A stretch of DNA of 64,000 nt from Marsupella aquatica. Its lineage: Eukaryota; Marchantiophyta. Below, piece after piece: positions 33,701 to 46,300 of the stretch (position 1 is its first letter; each line of letters begins with the position of its first letter). Location of the stretch: positions 20,150,001-20,214,000 of the forward strand of contig OZ316892.1 in the NCBI GenBank assembly GCA_973895155.1, read 5' to 3'. The notes under the pieces are model-generated. The model saw only the letters and a program-made list of their open reading frames with translations, searched no databases and was not told where the DNA came from. Made by a program: the position numbers and the translations under genes.

Positions 33701-34430
33701 TGCCATAGTATTGGGCACCAGCCTGGGATCTACCACTACTACCACCTCGCCAACCTTGATCAGAGGTCAGCCCCCCCTGCTGGTATGGTGCATGCACAGG
33801 CTTCAAAGGCAAAACAGAACTGGCAGGACGCTGCATCACATCACCAACTACAATGTCAGGAACTAAGCAAGGTACATATGTGTAGTACTGAACATATGAA
33901 ACCTCTAAACAAGAGTTTTTAACTCAAAACCTTGTTGGGAAAACTACTTACATGTTTCTTTTGGGGCTGCTCTGCAATGTATTCATCTTCATAACCCCCA
34001 TCCTCATCCATTTCCTCTGGAAAATACTCATCATCTGCATCTTCTTGTCTAGTGTCTGCACCCACCTGTGCAGCATCAATGTCATCTCCACATTCTGCCA
34101 TTGTAGGTACGACCTTCTTGCTCAACCTGTCACTCTGACACACAGGCCCAGAGATAGTGCTGGTCACCCTTCTTGCGTACTCCTTTTGTTTCTTTGAAAA
34201 TGCTGTGGCTCTGCGACATTCCAATATGAGAATACAGTCACAATTTCAGTGCCACATTGAACTATTCATGTCACACAAACTCAGCGGAGGGGTGTAGTTG
34301 AGAATCGTTCCCTTACAATTCAGCCACATCCTTTTCCAGATCCAGTTCTGCGATTTTGGCTTTCACGTATGCTCGTTGTTCCATAGCTTTCCTTTCATAC
34401 TCACACATCTCTGTGTCACTCTGTTCCATC
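30723..34430 (-). CDS. TNPA-like CACTA protein (Transposase_24-like, DUF8039-like C-terminus)
   Basis: Multi-exon gene read from about 34430 (MEQSDTEMCEYERKAMEQRA). Good splice pairs join exons in frame, for example 34317 to 34213, 33951 to 33831 and about 33606 to 33480. The order is: coiled-coil start; acidic segment (QEDADDEYFPEEMDEDGGYE); Gly/Arg/Trp-rich exons including two short similar ones (STQVFTNAPMQMQHGRGTG and GSQQFQSAVPAQASTGRATG); a Transposase_24-like domain (about 32700-32240, WARLVAYFVTDASKKKSSQM); a coiled coil (31843-31583); and a DUF8039-like end (QKTLGDAAGSLVLWPSKFI). TNPA-type proteins bind subterminal repeats of CACTA ends. I saw no internal stop, so this may be an intact gene. 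Exact borders of the small exons at 32.9-33.5 kb are uncertain. Confidence 0.55.
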
Positions 34431-34585
34431 CTACTGGACCACAAAAACATGTCATCTATGGTCACCCCGTATAACACAATGCAACCACAATCACCAGGCA
34501 TCCATCCATACATCTGTGTTGCTTCAGAATTACTTTATTACACATCCTTCCCCTCACTAATGTCCATGCAAACAATTCACATTAC

Positions 34586-37500
34586 TCATGGCACAGGCAC
34601 ACTGTTGGCATCTGCATCTCTGAATTCGCCTCCTTCAGCAAATGCATCTACCCTTGTCACAGGAATGAAGTCCCCGCTATCATGAACTACAGGCACTTGG
34701 TCTGAACGCCGATGATCAAAGGCACTATGAGAGTGTAAATGAAACTCAAGGTTTGATCCTTCCATCCGACGTTGCCTGGCCTGTTTATGACACACTACAC
34801 GCCAACCTGGGGAGTCTTCCACATCCAGGAAGAAAGCTTGCTCCACCTGACTAGGAAACACAAATGGCTCAGACCATTCGGGCAATTTCCCTCTGAAATT
34901 GGCCAGCAAGAAACCGTCGTTGTCTCTCTTCATGGTAGCCCTGTTACCAAGCCAATCCTGCCGCACCCATGAACCTTTCATAAGAATCACAGGACTGGAC
35001 ACCGCCCCATAGTCTAGAGCCCATATGTCAACTAATTCTCCCACATATCCCATCTCCATCCAGGCCCTGTCGTGATTGTGGCTCTGTTGCTCAAATACAG
35101 TGATGAGCCCGCAGTCATTCGTCACCCTGTAGGCACTGTCACCATCCTTCACTCGGAAGTGATTCCCATATGCTCTCATCCGTTTATAAGTCTTCACTTT
35201 CAGGCTAGGGGCATTAGACAGTAGGTAAACATCTGCATCCATGTCTGGGTGGGTCTCGTGATGCTCTCTAATTGCCACTCTGATCCACTCCATGAAACCT
35301 GGAAAAGTTGTTCTTGCAGTGGGATGGGCCGCCTTCAATGACTCATACTCCCTGAACGAACAACCACACAGCATTAGCTTGGGTAAACATGAACAGGCTG
35401 AAGGAGAAAACCACACGAACACAACATTTAAGCTCATGAACTGGATTATAGCACATGTATGCACTCACTGTATCCAGGGTTCCATCACTACAGTGTTGTG
35501 CAATACAAAGTCATGTGCCAAGTCTCTCATAGATATGGTCAGGTTCTTTGTGGTTGCAGCCCCTTCCAGTACTTCACCTATCACCCCTTCCTCCTCATCA
35601 GAATTCCACACCCTGGTCTTCACATGCTCATATTGTGCTATGTATTCGGTCAGAAATCCTAGAGTCTCATCCTTGATGTAACCTTTAGCCATGCTTGCTT
35701 CAGGTTTGTAATATGTTCTCACGTGACCTTTGAGTAGCTTCATGTACCGTTCCAAAGGGTACAACCAACGAGCACTCACAGGCCCAAATTGGTGTAGCTC
35801 TTCCACAACATGGACAAGTAGGTGGGTCATGACATCAAAAAATGCGGGAGGAAAATAAATCTCCAGGTCACACAGCACCTGAGCGACATCTTCTGTCAGT
35901 TGTGGGAAGTGTGTTTCATCCCAAACCTTCACACAAATACGATGAAACACATCACTGAGTCGCATGATCACAGTACGAACAGGCTTCTGCAACAGGCCCC
36001 TCAGGCATAAAGGCAACACCTGTTGCATCAACATATGGTAGTCATGGCTTTTCATACTACCAAGCTTTCTAGTCATGATATGCTTCTTGAAAGCACTGCC
36101 ATAGTTTGAAGGAACCTTCAAAGAACTCAACCTCTGCACAAATAGTTCCCACTCTGTGTCTGTCAGAACATAGGGCGCTTGGTACTTCAAGAGCACATCA
36201 GCTCTGTGGGCATGTGGCCTCAACCAAAGATGGGGTTTCATTCCCCTCTGTTCAAGATCCAATCTCACTGAACCAGTGTCTTTCTCTCCACACAAGAATC
36301 TGAGTAGACTCTCACAAATATTCTTTTCAATGTGCATAACATCAATGTTATGTTTGCTTGGCTCAAACTCCTGCATCGTTGCAATGCAAAAGCGTCAGGA
36401 AATGCCTCAAGTTTAGTCTCTCTCTTCGAAATGAATGCACATGCTCTGAACCAAAACATGTATCCCAATTAGCATCAACTCCAAGAGGCTTACCCTCCAG
36501 TACTTGAGCTCCAAGTCCAATATGCTCAGTCTTTTTACACCATATCGCTTTATTGGATCACTCACTCCATCTTCCCTGCCCCCTCATTTGATATAGTCAT
36601 CCCTCAGTGCTCCCCACTACCTGATCTCCTCTTTGGTCACTCGTGCCGGGGGTCCACGTTGCTCAATCTCATTGTCAAAGTGTGCAATCAGTGCCTGTCT
36701 TTCTCTGTAAGGGTGATCTGCCTTCAGAAAACGACGATGGCCCATGTATATCACTTTCTGCAGGGCTCTGGAGTACTCACTGGTGACATTGCGCCCACAG
36801 ATAGTACAAGCACAATATCCTTTTGTTGTTTGGCCTGATATCATCCCATGGGCTGGGTAGTCAGCTATAGTCAGAATGACAATGGCTCTAAGGATGAATG
36901 GGTTTAACCTCCCAAGCCTCTGTAGGACATCATATGTGAGAACTCCTTCCTCCCAAAGCTTTCTCAATTCCTCCACTAGGGGAGCCAGAAACACATCTAT
37001 GTTGGCAGATACAGCACTGTCTGGCCCTGGTATCAGTAGGACCATCAGAAAAAAAAATCGCTTTGTAGTCATCCAAGGAGGAAGGTTATAATTCAAAATA
37101 GTTACAGGCCAGCACGAAAATTTGTTGTTCTTGTCTCCAAATGGGTTTACCCCATCCAATGACAGCCCAAGTCTGACATTCCTCGGCTCAGCAGCAAATT
37201 CGGGATACATCTCATCTATGAGTTTCCATTGCCTTGAATCTGCAGCATGTCGTTGTAGCCCATCATCACTTTTCTTGTCAGTTGCCCAAGTCATCATCTC
37301 CGAGATGGCACGGCTTCTGAACATCCGCTGAAGTCTGGGAATGAGTGGAAAATGACGAAGTACCTTGGCGGGAACCATAGACTTTCCTAAGTTCCGATAC
37401 CTGTGCTTCCCACACTTAGGGCATGTCAACGATTCTTTATACTCCTTTCTGAAAAGAACATGCCCATCAGGACAGGCATGGATCGAATCATAGTTCAATC

Positions 37501-38263
37501 CAAGATTAGATATGCATCTTTTTGCCTCGTACATGTTTTTGGGCAAAATATTACCATCTGGTAGCACAGTTGTTCACAAGAATGCCAACAACTCAGAAAC
37601 CAAAATGTTGGGGACATTGTGGTTGCCGCAAATGTTCAGGAACATGATGACAAATCCCAGTTTAGAACATTTGCTACCGGGGTACAAAGACTTCCTGCCT
37701 TCCTGTATTTGCAGGGGAGAGCCAAACATCCCATCATGCCCAGGGGTTTCCTGCCCTATCTCAAACTCATCAAGAGGCTCTTCGACAGGGGGCACACTTG
37801 CATCTGCAGCCGTATCCTCTTCATTGTCCAGCCCATCATGAAATGCATCCAAGTCTTGGAAGATGTCTCTCACCATCTCTTCCACATGAATTCCTTCGTC
37901 ACGTGGTGCTGCCTGAGCACCATCCCATTGGAGAGCTGACAACCCACAGAGACCAGCTACAACATTTTCAAATGCACCAGGCAGAACCTCACTTGCCCGT
38001 CTTGCAGCATTGGCAGCATCAAATTCTAACCTCCACTCCTCGTCGGAAGAATCTTCCTCTACAGGATCATTCCAAACTCGATGTCGTGGATCTCTTCCAT
38101 GAACCGCGATATGCCGCCAAACCTCATTCAGACCCCTGGTACGGGATCCTTGGCAGATTGCACAAGGACATCTCATCCTACTGGCTCCTGAAAGTCTGGT
38201 TCGTAACCTTTCACGCTGCCAAAGCTTATTATCATGGCGTGATATCCTTGTGGGATGATGCAA
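34586..38263 (-). pseudogene. TNPD-like CACTA transposase (Transposase_21, DUF4218, DUF4216)
   Basis: N-terminal zinc block CPCAICQGSRTRGLNEVWRH, then a Transposase_21 core (TCPKCGKHRYRNLG; RLGLSLDGVNPFGDKNNKFS; ADYPAHGMISGQTTKGYCAC), intron 36371-36493 (GGTAAGC donor), KHNIDVMHIEKNICESLL, DUF4218 (IYFPPAFFDVMTHLLVHVVE; RYMKLLKGHVRTYYKPEASM), intron 35352-35468 (GTGAGT ... TTCAG), and DUF4216 (GLITVFEQQSHNHDRAWMEM; DSPGWRVVCHKQ). This is the catalytic subunit that cuts CACTA ends. The length fits an autonomous element. In-frame TGA 37574-37576, TAG 36617-36619 and TGA 36584-36586 break it. Both introns join the frame correctly and no indel was seen, so it died recently by point changes. Confidence 0.75.
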
Positions 38264-38750
38264 AGGCAGTGCCTGTGCCCTGGGCTGGGTCTAGGGAGGG
38301 TGGTGACCAGGGTGCATTGTAACAGGCTGGGAGCTCTGCAGTCATGGACAGCAGTGAACAAGGATGCCTAATGGTGGTATTTGTGTTCCATATATCCCTG
38401 ATTGTATCTGCCAAAAGAGTTAACATAACGTGTACTAAATTCTCACAAACCCTAAACCACCCCAAAAGAAAAAAACAGGTTCGCAAGTAGTGTACCTATT
38501 GTCAAGTGAATGACACAAAATTCCTAAATGTTGGAGGGTGTCACCACCTCCTCTGCTGTCCTCAAATGTACCGCCTCTGCATGTACGTTTACAGTGACAC
38601 CCCCAGGCAGTAGGAAACAACAATCCGCCAACAGTAAAATAAGCCCAACTGCCACCAACCATAACAAGGTACATTAGTTCAAAGATCACATTTATTTCAA
38701 TGATCTGATTTATACAAAAAAACTTGTGTCCAAACTGATGCTACTACTCC

Positions 38751-39629
38751 TCACTTTGATTCAGAATCGCTAATGACCCATTCCTCACTTGTTGTCTCAT
38801 AGTCCTCTCTGTAAGGATCCTGACCCTTCCGTGGCCAGGCCTCAAAAAGATCATAGTCCATTGGGTTTTGACGCTTCCCAGCTACTACTGATTCCACAAG
38901 CCAAGCATATGAAACCACAAACACATTATGGGACATGACATAAAAGCGAATGTCTCCCTTCCCAAACTTGCGGCAGGCTTTGGGATATGACTTAGTAATG
39001 ACATGAGTGGTGTCCTCTGTTATATTCTCCTCCACTGTCCCACCTAGGTCAAGCACTGTGGACTTGTACACTTTGCACTTAACCTCTCCAATTCCCGCCT
39101 CCACAAATACCATGCTCAGCCCTTTCAGAATGGGGGTTGGTTGCTTCGTCTCCTCAGCCAACATACACTTCAGCCTTGTAGAGCTCTGTCCTTTGTTGAG
39201 TACAGGTCCATATTGGAGATCAGCAAGCCGTGCCTTTGCTTCCCAGACTTCTTGTTCAGCCCAAGCTTATGCAGAAGCTTCTTCATCCTCCCACAACTCA
39301 TATTGCTCAGTATCCTGTACAATCTTATGTGCTATGGAATCTGTGATCCAAGAGGCCTCAACTACTTTTAGGCCTTGCTTAGTAATTGCAGAATTCATGT
39401 AGGACCATGACCACTTCTTTATCACTGATAGCCATGTCCCTGCAACAACATGTGTAGTCTCTGGAGTGATGTCCTGAACTACAGTGCCATGGAGCTCAGA
39501 GAATCGTTTCTGTACAGTTGGCCAATGCACTTTGGTCAACCCATGCTGGCCATGGACCAAAATCGCTCTGACCCCTGTAAACACTGCTGGGTGGTCACAC
39601 TTTCTACGTTTACCAGGCTCCATGTACAC
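38751..39629 (-). pseudogene. Tandem BRCT-domain protein inside the CACTA element
   Basis: Reads from 39629: AILVHGQHGLTKVHWPTVQK, LHGTVVQDITPETTHVVAG and VVEASWITDSI form one BRCT domain. After a linker, MVFVEAGIGEVKCKVYKSTV, LGGTVEENITEDTTHVITKS and VVSYAWLVESVVAGKRQNPM form a second. The pattern (hydrophobic strand, GG-x-V, T-H-V-(V/I), W near the end) is diagnostic. BRCT pairs bind phosphopeptides and occur in DNA repair proteins such as DNA polymerase lambda or ligase IV. A single TAA (39267-39269) splits one continuous frame, and CAA is the simplest ancestor. It lies immediately upstream of the transposase on the same strand. It may be a captured host gene or an accessory gene of this CACTA lineage. 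Confidence 0.7.
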
Positions 39630-40215
39630 ACACTCTACGTGATGACAGTGAATTTTGGAAGAATGGGTTCACCTGACAATACAAGGACAACAAAATTCCT
39701 GCTTTTTGAGTTGATCTGGCCCACTGGTGCTCAGGTCCGATTTTGATAGGTACAAGGGATATGTGAACAATACGTACTAGGCACCTGCACGGATGCAGGA
39801 CATTGTTTGAATATATACTACAAAATCCATATCCGTGGTGAAATGAAGTGCAACCAACTTGTCATGGCACATACATATTTTGTTGTAAAGGAGGATACAT
39901 TCAATGACAAACTTATAGGGCAATTTGATTAATTGCATGCCTGATAATTTATACGCTTACAACTTAGAAGTCCTGTTTTAATTTAGCAGTCTGATGAAAG
40001 TGTTTATGAAAATGACCACTCAGCCTAAATACTTCCAAGAAGGCTTGTAAGGATAAGTTTGTATAGGCATGTACCCAGCCACTGACGCCAGAGCACAAGA
40101 TAAGTGCTGCCTATATAAACTCGCCTACCCAACTCCTTTTCAAAATTGGAATCTCTGCAATCTCAAAAAATAGTACATCCACATCAGGTGCACTGTGCAT
40201 GTACAATGTTCAGCT

Positions 40216-40896
40216 TCACAGCCAAGATATGTGATCTCTCACAGGAGTGCGCGAGGTAGGATCAATGGTATGGCGATGACAATAAAATATCCATCGATCA
40301 ACACCATGTGCAGAGTGATCATAGATTTCTCTGTCACAAGCATAACCCTCTGCTTGATGATCTTTCAGGCAATGATAGTGCCACATAGTGGGACACCTAG
40401 CACAGTGGACTATGTCAGTCCAGTAGTCATCATCATGCTCACCACATGCCTTGCACCTATGAAGTGGGCAAGCTGTGGCATGAGCAGGCAAACACTCAAA
40501 ACAGAAAAATCTCACACAAAAATGGTCTGGACATTTCCTAACATTTGCTGCAGCATCAACAGAGCCCTCATAGGACCCCAACTTCCCACACTGTGCACAC
40601 TTAGCCTGCTTCTCCAAACAATCAGTGCACATCCAGTCTCCCTGGTGTGTTGACGGGAGGCCCACCCCTGGACAGTTGTTTTCTGCAGCAAGGTCAGACT
40701 CCGGGTTGAGGTGGAAATGCCTCATGCAAGGGCCCTCACAAATGACCAGGCCCCCACCATCGTCACAAATGGCACAACAATGAGCTGCCTTCTGGAAAAT
40801 CTGACTTGCAGAGAAGTTAGTAGCATCTGCCCCAAGTACACCTGTGTTTCTCACCTCTGTCACACGCTTTTTGGCTTGAATTTTAGGCCGTGCCAT
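40216..40896 (-). CDS. EDM2-like PHD zinc-finger protein inside the CACTA element
   Basis: Intact 226-codon frame from ATG 40894-40896. Three consecutive PHD-type Cys/His units: CAICDDGGGLVICEGPCMRH ending DWMCTDC; CAQCGKLGSYEGS ending FFCFECLPAHATACPLHRC; CKACGEHDDDYWTDIVHCAR and CPTMWHYHCLKDH. It then has YCHRHTIDPTSRTPVRDHI. The order and the closing HTIDP-x-x-x-TP-x-RDHI block resemble the PHD array of plant EDM2 (ENHANCED DOWNY MILDEW 2), a chromatin factor tied to H3K9 methylation and transposon-containing introns. It stops well short of EDM2's later domains, so it is a partial or specialised derivative. It is transcribed toward the BRCT gene and could be one gene with it. Family assignment is from memory of the motif order. 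Confidence 0.65.
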   Translation of the reverse strand: MARPKIQAKKRVTEVRNTGVLGADATNFSASQIFQKAAHCCAICDDGGGLVICEGPCMRHFHLNPESDLAAENNCPGVGLPSTHQGDWMCTDCLEKQAKCAQCGKLGSYEGSVDAAANVRKCPDHFCVRFFCFECLPAHATACPLHRCKACGEHDDDYWTDIVHCARCPTMWHYHCLKDHQAEGYACDREIYDHSAHGVDRWIFYCHRHTIDPTSRTPVRDHISWL

Positions 40897-40899
40897 GCC

Positions 40900-43020
40900 T
40901 GCGCATGAGATAGACTCTACAATTTAGCAGACTGCACAGAAAGTAAAATATATTTAGCATTTAAGGTACAAAGGCATTTGCTACTGCAATGAATTGGAAT
41001 GGCCACACAAGGATGCAGAGCACACATACTTTTGGTATGTTGAGCCCACACACAAAACTGATCCCCTAATACAATTTCTCCACCAACACCTCAATTTTAA
41101 TTGTGGCTATGATTCACCAAAGGAGATCTGCAACAACATTTCATGCATTTGAATCACATACAATAGTCGTGACATGTAAAACAGGCATTCTTCGAAGAGG
41201 ATTGGTATGAAGCAGTGTCATAAGGGTTGAAATTTATACATCCTAAATAGGTTATGATAGTGGCTGAGACAAATAAGTGAGGCATAAATCATTTTGCATA
41301 TTATCACATGGCCCATTAATTCATTCAACGTTGCAATGTTCACCAGGTTAAAGCAGTCATGAAAGCAGTCTTTCAATAGAGACTTTTATGCGAGTTTGCT
41401 AGCCTCTTAAATTAGGATATTTTGCTTAGTGCAGGCATAATAGGATATAAGTTATGTACTGTTGACCCTAAACCCTGGACCCAAAATTGCTCATACATCA
41501 AAATTTTAAGTAAATATCCTCTGTGTTGAAGTCAGAGTGTTAAGCTATAGGTCAATGGTATCTGGTCTGTGCATGCGGTGTGACAAGTGGTCCTCTAGAG
41601 CATGTGATCCAAACATGTGTAGACACCAAAGTCACCGGTGGTGGGGTCTGGGAGGGCAGGACAAGTGACATCACCAGGCACACTGCAGGATGGCGAGTGG
41701 TTCCAGATGATACATTGTGCTCTGTGCAAAAATCGGCATCCAAGAGAACGGTCATCCAATTCTGGGCCAGAAGCCCTACAGGCAGGACAGTCATATTGGC
41801 AACTGTGTACACACCCTTGGCACCTAATTTGTGGCGGGTCATGTACAAGAGACACAAATACCAAGGATGTCGGGAAGGGTACTGAAGCAGGTAGAGGCCG
41901 GCTGTAGTTGTTCCTGGAAACAACAGGGTACTCAAAGTACCATGCAGACTGGGCTGGAAGGATCCCAAGTCTGACATACTCAAGGCGCAACATCTCTGCC
42001 TTGCGTGCAAGTCGCACATGTTCAGCGTTGCGGGTCCTCACCATAAGTGTTGCTTTCGTTGTGATGTCCTCTGTTCACGTCCTTTGATGAGCAAGGTGAG
42101 CAGGAGGTCGACTTGCCTCGCCAACAGCAACCACCTAAACTAATCAGTTCCCACTCATTGTCTTGGTTCCAACTACAGGTCATAGTATACACATAGCATG
42201 AAACGTGCATAGTACATATTTGATTCTGAGTTTATGAGTTTCCTAAGACAAAGAGCTTGGTGATAAACCCATATTCTCGACAGACATGTATATCAATCAT
42301 ATTAAACTCCTGTTTTTTCATCCAGAAAGACCGAAAGTCTCACCTTGCAGGTTGCAGCAGAGAGAAAATTCACTGGTTGTCGTGTTGTGCAAGTGAACCT
42401 CCACTGATGCCCCGGTGTAGCCCCTCAGATGCAGGTGACACTTACCAACTCCCAAGTTGCCTGGTCTAACAGAAAATGCTTATATCTTCAGAACTTTATA
42501 GAGCAAGTACATGATCACATACTTCTGGATCTATTCATATTTGGAACTCTTGCCAACTACAACTCCCATTATGCACAAGCTCACATCAACAGAGAAAGAT
42601 ATAGAATGCATACTTACTATGGCTCTAAGCACCTTCACTACCTTGTTGAACCCAGTCCTGAAGTCTTTTCAGCGTGTTTGTTGTGCTGTCTCCTTTGGCA
42701 CCCAACACCTTAGTCCTTGATGTAACAGAATGCGATTTTACAAGTTAGATGCTTTGGAACCTTCTATGGTCTTAGCTGAATTGATGTCATCGTAAGTGGT
42801 GAAAGACAAGGAAGACGAAAGCTGGTTGAAGAGCTGTGGACAACACACTAGCATGAAGTGCTTCAACCAATCCACTGCCAAACGGAACTCTTACACAGTC
42901 ACATTCTTTTAGTAAACAAAAACTCAGTCAAACTTCAGAATCAAAGTACAGACTCTGAAGGACCAAAGGAGGATGTTGTGAGTTTCTCTGTTGTTTAATG
43001 TGTTACCCTTCTAGTTTCGA
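40900..43020. other. No assigned gene
   Basis: AT-rich DNA with long Cys-containing frames on the minus strand around 41552-42044 that match nothing I know. 42.1-43.0 kb contains only short frames. It lies inside the large CACTA element. Confidence 0.4.
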
Positions 43021-43029
43021 AGTTAGCAA

Positions 43030-43395
43030 ATGCTGAATAATGTGTCTACCAGATCTTCGAAAAGAAGCCCACCACAATTAAGAACTTCTGTATCTGGGTC
43101 CACGTATCAGAGTCGTACAGGTTATCACAACATGTACAAGGAATATTGTGATACCACAAGAAACGGAGCTGCAGAGCAGATGTATGATGAGATGGCTTCT
43201 TGTCATAGAGTTCGGTTCCCTTGCATCCAGATCATGAAGACTACGACAGTCCCTGTCTCTCTGTGCAAGCGAGAAAGTACCAAGCAGTTCCATGATTCAA
43301 AGATCAAGTTCCCCTTGACGTACTGCAAGATTCAACCTCCATTGCGAAAGCTAAAGAAGACTTACAAGGCCACCAAGCCCAACACAATTGTTTGA
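43030..43395 (+). pseudogene. Ribosomal protein eL20 (60S L18a) C-terminal fragment
   Basis: The frame contains [50 protein letters not shown] and [14 protein letters not shown], the highly conserved C-terminal half of eukaryotic eL20. Just upstream, in another frame, [12 protein letters not shown] continues the same protein. This gives a one-base frameshift near 43100, and an intron-like CTACCAG end lies before it. Substitutions such as Arg to Cys (EYCDTT, ASCHRV) fit C-to-T decay. The fragment lies in the CACTA element, opposite to its genes. I infer a captured or retroposed host gene piece, not a working ribosomal gene. Confidence 0.85.
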
Positions 43396-43399
43396 GTAG

Positions 43400-46300
43400 T
43401 GCGGGTGCAGGTTCCCAATTTTGAGACAATTTGGCTCATTTTATGTCCCGAGGGAATCCTGGAGTTTATGTATTGAGTTTCTAGGTGAAGATGCTTAATA
43501 TAAGGAAATTCAATTATCACTTCGTTCCCAACTTCTATTAATTGAAAATACACAAGCTGGAAGCAAGAAGACAAGCCACAATCTAGCATCTTAGCCAAAC
43601 ACAATCGTCCCGACAAAGCAAAACTCAGCTGGACAGAAGTCACTCGGATCCACAAAAAATTGAAGATTCACCTCCAAGCCGGAGGCTGATCACTTCAGTA
43701 CAACAGCTTCTAGACGGAACAAACTCTGCTCAGCCCCACAGAAACACAAATGTTAAGGCTCCAAGTCAGAGCTCACAAACAAAACTCAGATAAATAACAT
43801 TCAAAATCTGTCCAGGTTTGTGCAAAGTGTACATATTCATTCTTCTGGAATGAACACGCAATGCATACATCACCTAGACACAGTCATTATAAATCATTGG
43901 GCGATTGGGGACCACTAAGCAGGTGTGTTCCTATTTCGAGGCTACAGGAAAGGATAGAGTGACACCAAACTCAAGAGTACACCAAAAGAAAAACAGCAAG
44001 AACCAAAGTCAATCATGTGTGGATAAACTGCACATGGGAAGTTCCCCTGAAGAAGCATCAGTTGCTAACATTGTCACCCGAACCACACCTAGTTTATGAC
44101 CTCAATGTCTTCAGCCTCAATATCCAATCCTCAGCCCCCTGGTGCTTCCGTGTTTGTTCTGAAAATTTCTGTGATGAAATAATTATTCAATACATTCAAT
44201 AGGAGTTCAGACAATCTGAAGAGGACTTTGGACTTGAATGGGGGACAGCGTGGCCATATAGTTATCCTTGTGGCCTTCAGCTACGTGTCTCACGCTGAAT
44301 TTCACTTTCCAGTTTCGAGAGTTGTGAAGGTCTAGTTTTAGTAACTTCCTCCTGACTCGACTTGGGAGCATTCTCTGTATTTGCTAGCTTGTAGTTAGCT
44401 TTGACTCCTTTCAGCTTAGTTGACGACCCTCTTGAGATATTAACAATTAATATCAAAGGCATTGAAACAAAGCGGGTGGCAGTTTCAGTATCTCAGGCAA
44501 TGCAAAATTAATCCATACTTAATCAGCCCTGGCCACACATTCCTTCAAAGCCCCTCATACTAGCAAGCAGGTCTGGCCTGTGAATCTTGTAGTGCTTAAC
44601 GATACAAAGCCTTCCCAAGTACCAATTCAAAAGTAGCAGAAATAGATCGAAAGCTAGTTCCGATGATAGCTCCCAAAAGCTTTCCTCAGCCCGATTCCTA
44701 TGCACATCAGAGGAGCTCAAACCATTTAGAAATGAGATCACAGATTACTCTTGACAATCTCAAAAATGCCACAACCTAAGCACTGACAGCTCCGTCCCCC
44801 CATTCTAATTTCTCCGACAAGTTTGCCTTAAAGCACATCCACTCGTAGTTCAAGCAGATTCAGAATCATCATAGACAATAGAGTGTTCTACCATAGCCCA
44901 CGGTAGGTCCACGGCCATCGTAACAAACGCTCCACACCCGGGGCTTATTAGTATTGCTCACTTTTAAGAAGGGCAGTTTTCGCAAAAGCAGTCTAATTGC
45001 CTAGACTGCACTAGAAAAGTTGGAGGCAATATCACAGCGGAGCATTCTGCGTCTAAGGGAGAGCGACGCCGTTCAGGAGATAGATGCGCGAGAGAGTGAA
45101 GATGGTGGGGAGCGGAAGACGGGTTGGGACTGGACCCTTGGTGCCGGTGGGTAATATGTGGGGTTTCAATGAACAATGGGCCAGTTTGAGGAGGATTAAG
45201 AAGCGCGCACCCCACGTTCTTGTGTGGTGGTTGGGTGGGGTTTTGTTTGATAGAAGAAGAAATCACCATTCTCTTATGGAAGAAAGAAAATCGCAGGAAA
45301 CAGTGGGCGGGAGAACAAGGCATGTAATAGAGAACAACGAGGCATGTAATAGAGTACTTGCGGTTACTCTAACGGTGCACGAACACTCACCTTTGTCTTC
45401 CGCTTTGTCTGCTGTGGCCAACAAATCCCAGAGCGCTGCCGAGCTTGGTGGTTGCTTGATGGTTGAAAGTGCGTAGCTCACGTCCCTACCTCAATGTCCA
45501 ACTCAATGTGGGATGCAGCAGCTTCTCTTGGTCGCATCTCCTCTTCGTCGCATCTCCTCTTGGTTGCATCTCCTCCTTGTCGCAGCTCCTCTTGGGGTTC
45601 ACAGCTAGCGCGCAGCAGCGCTCGATGGTTGACAATGCGCAGCTGAGCTAGGAGAAGAACTGAATGACTGTGGCTGCTCTTCTCTGCAGTCCAAGCACCC
45701 GGCTGGCAGAATGCTACGACACCTGAAAGAAGCGCACTTTCAGCTGCATGGCCGGGACTAGTAGAAACCGTTGACGGTGAAGGGCATTCTCGGTTTGGAC
45801 CTCCTCTCTCCAACCCCTTCTAACCCGCACCTCCAAAGTTGATTCGGGAGTTGATTAGCAATAACGTCGCTCCTATGCCAAAGGCACCAAGAACCAAGCC
45901 AAAAGAAAGGGTTTAGCAAAGGGAGAGCGATGTAGTGTGCACTGATCAATGACTCAAAGTTGACGTCGAACCCTCCATTGCGCTAGCTATTGGCGATTGC
46001 CACACAGAGAGCAGCCGTATGTAGCAAACTGTAATGCAGATACTCCCGTCAAAGGTCGATGCGTCACACTCAGCTTTAGAGGAAGGATAAACGATTGAGC
46101 AGCATTGCATTGTGCAAAAATGTTGGAGAAGCACATTGCTTCCAGGCCCGAGCTCACCTCCTTCCCCTTTCACCACTTCGCAACTCCTCCAAGAGACATT
46201 CACTCAAGGGCACATCACGCAGTTGCTTGCCCTCCTCAGAAGCTCAACACCACAGCCACCAAAGTTGTCAGCTCCCACTGCAACTGAACAGGTCACTACC

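Noticed and set aside
1050-39269. Stop codons being read through by a variant genetic code
   Set aside because: TAA, TAG and TGA all occur in frame, and normal stops end other genes; decay by C-to-T change explains all three.
41552-42044. Two overlapping minus-strand frames of about 150 codons with many Cys residues
   Set aside because: Neither matches a family I know and they exclude each other. A genuine Cys-rich exon is possible but cannot be supported.
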